Shown one piece after another: positions 61,498-64,000 of a DNA stretch of 64,000 bases (position 1 is the stretch's first letter; the number at the start of each line of letters is the position of its first letter). The stretch lies in assembly GCF_910577345.1 (NCBI RefSeq), contig NZ_CAJTMT010000002.1, positions 62,001 through 126,000 on the forward strand, read 5' to 3'. Source of the stretch: an uncultured Duncaniella sp. Lineage in GTDB: Bacteria > Bacteroidota > Bacteroidia > Bacteroidales > Muribaculaceae. Both the position numbers and the translations under genes were made by a program. The notes under the pieces were generated by a model. That model saw nothing but the letters and a program-made list of their open reading frames with translations. It ran no database searches and was not told the origin of the DNA.

Positions 61498-64000
61498 GAG
61501 AGGGTGAGGGGGGTGAGTGTCACTTTTGAGTTGAGGCCGGATGGAATCGTGGGCCAGTCGCCGAAGCTGAATTTCTTGGCATTGGTCACCGACGCGATGT
61601 TGGCATCCTTGAAAATCCGCCAGTTGACACCGCGGCGCTCGAAGTCGGCTATACGGTTGGCCTGAAGGTTGGTCACGTCAATTTCAAGTGTGTTGACTCC
61701 CGGACGGAGGAAGCGACCGATGTTGAGGGTAAAGGGTACGCTCCACACTTTTCCTGCCGCTTGGTCGTTGACTTTCACATCTGCACTTTCACGAACGTCG
61801 CCGAGGTCGAGCATCCAATCGTCGGCAACCGAGGGGTCGTCAATGGTGAATTCGACGGTGTAGCGTCCGGTTCCGAAGTTGATGGCTGCATTCGGGTCGG
61901 GGAGTGCGCACCATTGGGTGAGGGTATCTGTTGAGAAAGTACCTTCGATTGCGGGTTCGCTTTTCGGGAAGGAGAGCGACCATCCGCGGTCGATGACCAT
62001 CGGTTCACCCTTGGACTCGACGTAAGCCCACATCTCACCGTCGGTTGTGGCGGGAAATGATTTGAGCATGACTGATTGTCCCGGTGCGAGTTGCAGACGC
62101 ACCTCTGTGGTGCCTTCTGCCGAAGTGCGGGTTTGGGCTATGCCTTTTCTACGGGTCACAGGATCGAAGATTTCGACTGCTGCCGCCTTATTGGCGAGGC
62201 TCACCCAACCGTCGAGGGGACGGTCTTGCAGGAGCGATGCGAAATAGTTATGTCCGCCCGCTTCATTGCGGCGGCGTATCATCGACAGTCCGTTGACGGT
62301 GCGCATTGGCTCAGCCTTGACTCCGGTCAGCGGAAGTGCCTCCGCGAAATCCGGAGCGGTGATGATGCGTCCCTTGCCGTAAGGGCTTACAGTGGCCTTG
62401 CTGCCGATGGCGGGTATTGTGGCAGCGAGGTCGGTAAGTTCTTTTTTGCGTGCTTCTGCATTGGCGAGGCCGGGGACTTCGGATGGTGCTGTCCCGATGA
62501 AAAGGACGGTTGCCCCCTCATTGGCCAAATCAAGTATGCGTCTGAGTGTCGCGGGCTGCATGAAACGTGCGGGGGGAACTATGATTGCACCGTAGCTTGC
62601 ACCCCCGTTGGCTTCAAGTCTGCCGGAAGTGCCGACAGAAATACGGTTGACAAGTTCGTCAGAGATATAGTCGGCGTCATAACCGGCTTTGATGACTTCA
62701 CCGACAGCGCGCTTGATGTCGGGCATACGTTGGTGCATCTTGTGGATGTCAAACATCAGGTAGGGATTGCCACCCTGACGTTGCCAGATTTCCTCGATAG
62801 GGAAGTAGAGGAGGAAATCATTGTCGGGCACTCCTGCTGAGAGGAATGACTGGACGCGCGTGACATAGCCGAACAGCGAGTCGGCATCCTGCCAGATGCT
62901 GTTGGTCGGCGACATGTTGATTGAAGCGTAGAACATCCAGCCCGGGAACTCCGCACCCTTGGGCGAGTAGGGCGCACCGTGGAAGTAGACGTGGTTCACG
63001 CCTGAGCAGAACATCTGGTCCAGCTCCGGTTTGCAGCGTGAAAGAGATGTGCGGAAGTGTTCGGTCAGCCATGTCAGGGTTTCGGCCGATGTGAGTTTCT
63101 TGCCGGTGACATGGGCTGCCGACGAGGCGAATTTCAGCACTGCCGGATCCGAGTCACTGGGACGGGTAGGGCCGTCCTGATTCAGCCCGGGAATTGAGAA
63201 ATCGGTCTGGCCGAAGGATTCACATTCGGGAATGTCAACCGCGGCATAGAGGTCGATGATGTTGGCGGGTGAACCGTGGCTCTGGTTGCGGATTCTCGCT
63301 CCGTTGGCATGGGCACGGGCCATCCACACTTCGGTGAAGTTGTCGCGGAGCATACGGGCGAGAGTTGCACGGTAGTCACGCACCACGCGTGAACGCAGGT
63401 CGTCGTGATTCTTCTCGTCGAGGAATTCCGGAAGGTAGGCTTCAAGACTGTAGCCATGATCTTTGCGGAATTCATCGAGGATATTGTCAGCCCAGTCCGA
63501 ACCGTAGACTTCGTAGGAGTCGTTGAAGAATGTGTCGGGCATCTTGCAACCTGATTCGGCGAAAGCGCGGTCAAAACGGTCGAGATAGTGATTGATGGCT
63601 ACGCTGTCGTAGTGGTTCACGACAAGACCGACACCACCCGGAGCGGCACGTTTGACTTTCTGGAATGTCCGTCCTGAAAATACGGCATAGACTGTCCAGT
63701 CACCTTTGGCTTTGGGCGCTTTCCACAAGAGAGTGCCGTCGGCGCGGAGTTTGGATGTGATATTGATGCGCTTGTCGCCGTTGCAGGCCATGATGACCTG
63801 AAGAGTCGCCACCGGGGCTTGCTTTGCATCCTTGGGGACGATTTTTTCAGTCAGTTTTTTGCCGGGTGCCACGGTCCATGTTTCGACCACACGCTTGCGG
63901 GCACTGTGGTCGGTGGTAACTTCCGGACCGCCGAAAGGCCAGCCGGTGCCGTTGTTCATGTCAATCTGCAGCCCGAGGCGGTCACCTTCGGCTATTGTAT
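61485..64000 (-). CDS. GH106-family alpha-L-rhamnosidase (5'-truncated by the window)
   Basis: At least 838 aa; the frame continues past the end of the window, so the true start and signal peptide are outside. The GH106 beginning is seen as GLQIDMNNGTGWPFGGPEVT. Typical blocks include NDSYEVYGSDWADNILDEFRKDHGYSL, RIRNQSHGSPANIIDLYAAVDIPECESFG and YFHGAPYSP. A C-terminal beta-sandwich with LNIGRFLRPGVNTLEIDVTNLQANR follows, as in galactose-binding-like domains. It removes alpha-L-rhamnose from rhamnogalacturonan. Only distantly similar to the GH106 at 31625. Its stop lies within the heptad repeat before GH105. Confidence 0.92.
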   Translation of the reverse strand, partial: TIAEGDRLGLQIDMNNGTGWPFGGPEVTTDHSARKRVVETWTVAPGKKLTEKIVPKDAKQAPVATLQVIMACNGDKRINITSKLRADGTLLWKAPKAKGDWTVYAVFSGRTFQKVKRAAPGGVGLVVNHYDSVAINHYLDRFDRAFAESGCKMPDTFFNDSYEVYGSDWADNILDEFRKDHGYSLEAYLPEFLDEKNHDDLRSRVVRDYRATLARMLRDNFTEVWMARAHANGARIRNQSHGSPANIIDLYAAVDIPECESFGQTDFSIPGLNQDGPTRPSDSDPAVLKFASSAAHVTGKKLTSAETLTWLTEHFRTSLSRCKPELDQMFCSGVNHVYFHGAPYSPKGAEFPGWMFYASINMSPTNSIWQDADSLFGYVTRVQSFLSAGVPDNDFLLYFPIEEIWQRQGGNPYLMFDIHKMHQRMPDIKRAVGEVIKAGYDADYISDELVNRISVGTSGRLEANGGASYGAIIVPPARFMQPATLRRILDLANEGATVLFIGTAPSEVPGLANAEARKKELTDLAATIPAIGSKATVSPYGKGRIITAPDFAEALPLTGVKAEPMRTVNGLSMIRRRNEAGGHNYFASLLQDRPLDGWVSLANKAAAVEIFDPVTRRKGIAQTRTSAEGTTEVRLQLAPGQSVMLKSFPATTDGEMWAYVESKGEPMVIDRGWSLSFPKSEPAIEGTFSTDTLTQWCALPDPNAAINFGTGRYTVEFTIDDPSVADDWMLDLGDVRESADVKVNDQAAGKVWSVPFTLNIGRFLRPGVNTLEIDVTNLQANRIADFERRGVNWRIFKDANIASVTNAKKFSFGDWPTIPSGLNSKVTLTPLTLSTKN

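Noticed and set aside
57208..64000. A complete polysaccharide utilisation locus with SusC/SusD
   Set aside because: Only enzymes are present; no SusC/D pair or hybrid two-component sensor is visible in the window, though they may lie beyond 64000.
1..64000. tRNA, rRNA or known riboswitches
   Set aside because: I found no cloverleaf, rRNA segment or recognisable riboswitch core by eye; a covariance search would be needed to exclude small ones.

Overview
The window looks like a chromosomal segment of a gut Bacteroidales bacterium. Evidence includes Bacteroidota-type promoters (a TTTG element about 20 nt before TAnnTTTG), a type IX secretion sortase (PorU), GLPGLI-family proteins, DUF1573/DUF4369/DUF4294 proteins, Bacteroidota lipoprotein signal peptides and pectin-degrading glycoside hydrolases. 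A Muribaculaceae-like member is my best guess, but that is inference. Most genes are moderately GC-rich. The first gene (a DUF1016 nuclease), the HigB/HigA pair and the 44.5-47.3 kb serpin/C10-protease block look clearly more AT-rich. I saw no rRNA, tRNA, CRISPR array, prophage or SusC/SusD pair.

Layout. 0-8 kb: a DUF1016 nuclease, a His/Lys/Asp-rich lipoprotein, a DUF1573-DUF1573-meaB operon, a choloylglycine-hydrolase-family enzyme, a tiny T9SS-CTD-like protein and a DAG/YegS-type lipid kinase. 7.5-8.8 kb: a ~70-nt degenerate tandem array next to a Y1 (HUH) transposase with long hairpin-forming ends, then a 63-bp heptanucleotide repeat. 8.8-17.5 kb: DUF4294, nadB, gpmI-sdaA, HigB/HigA, a tandem ABC ATPase and a second DUF1016 nuclease. 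17.6-28.8 kb: two tandem POT peptide transporters, a GH3, an operon of GYF/CD225-like, DUF2752 and HD-phosphodiesterase proteins, then dtd-mazG-deoC. 29-43.6 kb: envelope genes (lipoproteins, MFS exporter, GH106, LolA/thioredoxin-like protein, tpx, phospholipase A, DUF4369, beta-helix lipoprotein, GLPGLI plus outer-membrane barrel). 43.8-47 kb: a fusion pseudogene and a C10 protease-serpin operon. 47.3-57.1 kb: parE-coaD, an S41 protease, a helix-hairpin-helix protein, an Ala-rich lipoprotein, porU and a GH25 lysozyme. 57.2-64 kb: a pectin/rhamnogalacturonan-I cluster (GH28, GH28, GH105, truncated GH106).

How the genes may work together. GH28, GH105 and GH106 activities are complementary for cutting the rhamnogalacturonan backbone and clearing unsaturated and rhamnosyl ends. 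The GH106 at 31.6 kb and the GH3 may extend this. The C10 protease and serpin genes are 15 nt apart and are probably co-made.

The most unusual signal is in the intergenic DNA. Three unrelated genes carry an exact 7-nt-period leader (AACTNAN) ending 3-9 nt before the start codon. A different heptad array (TNCTTNN x9) lies after DUF4294. Several long hairpins have arms built from 8- or 9-nt periods, and two of these hairpins, 54 kb apart, are homologous along a 30-nt arm. These repeats are not explained by the genes and are the main candidate for an undescribed system.
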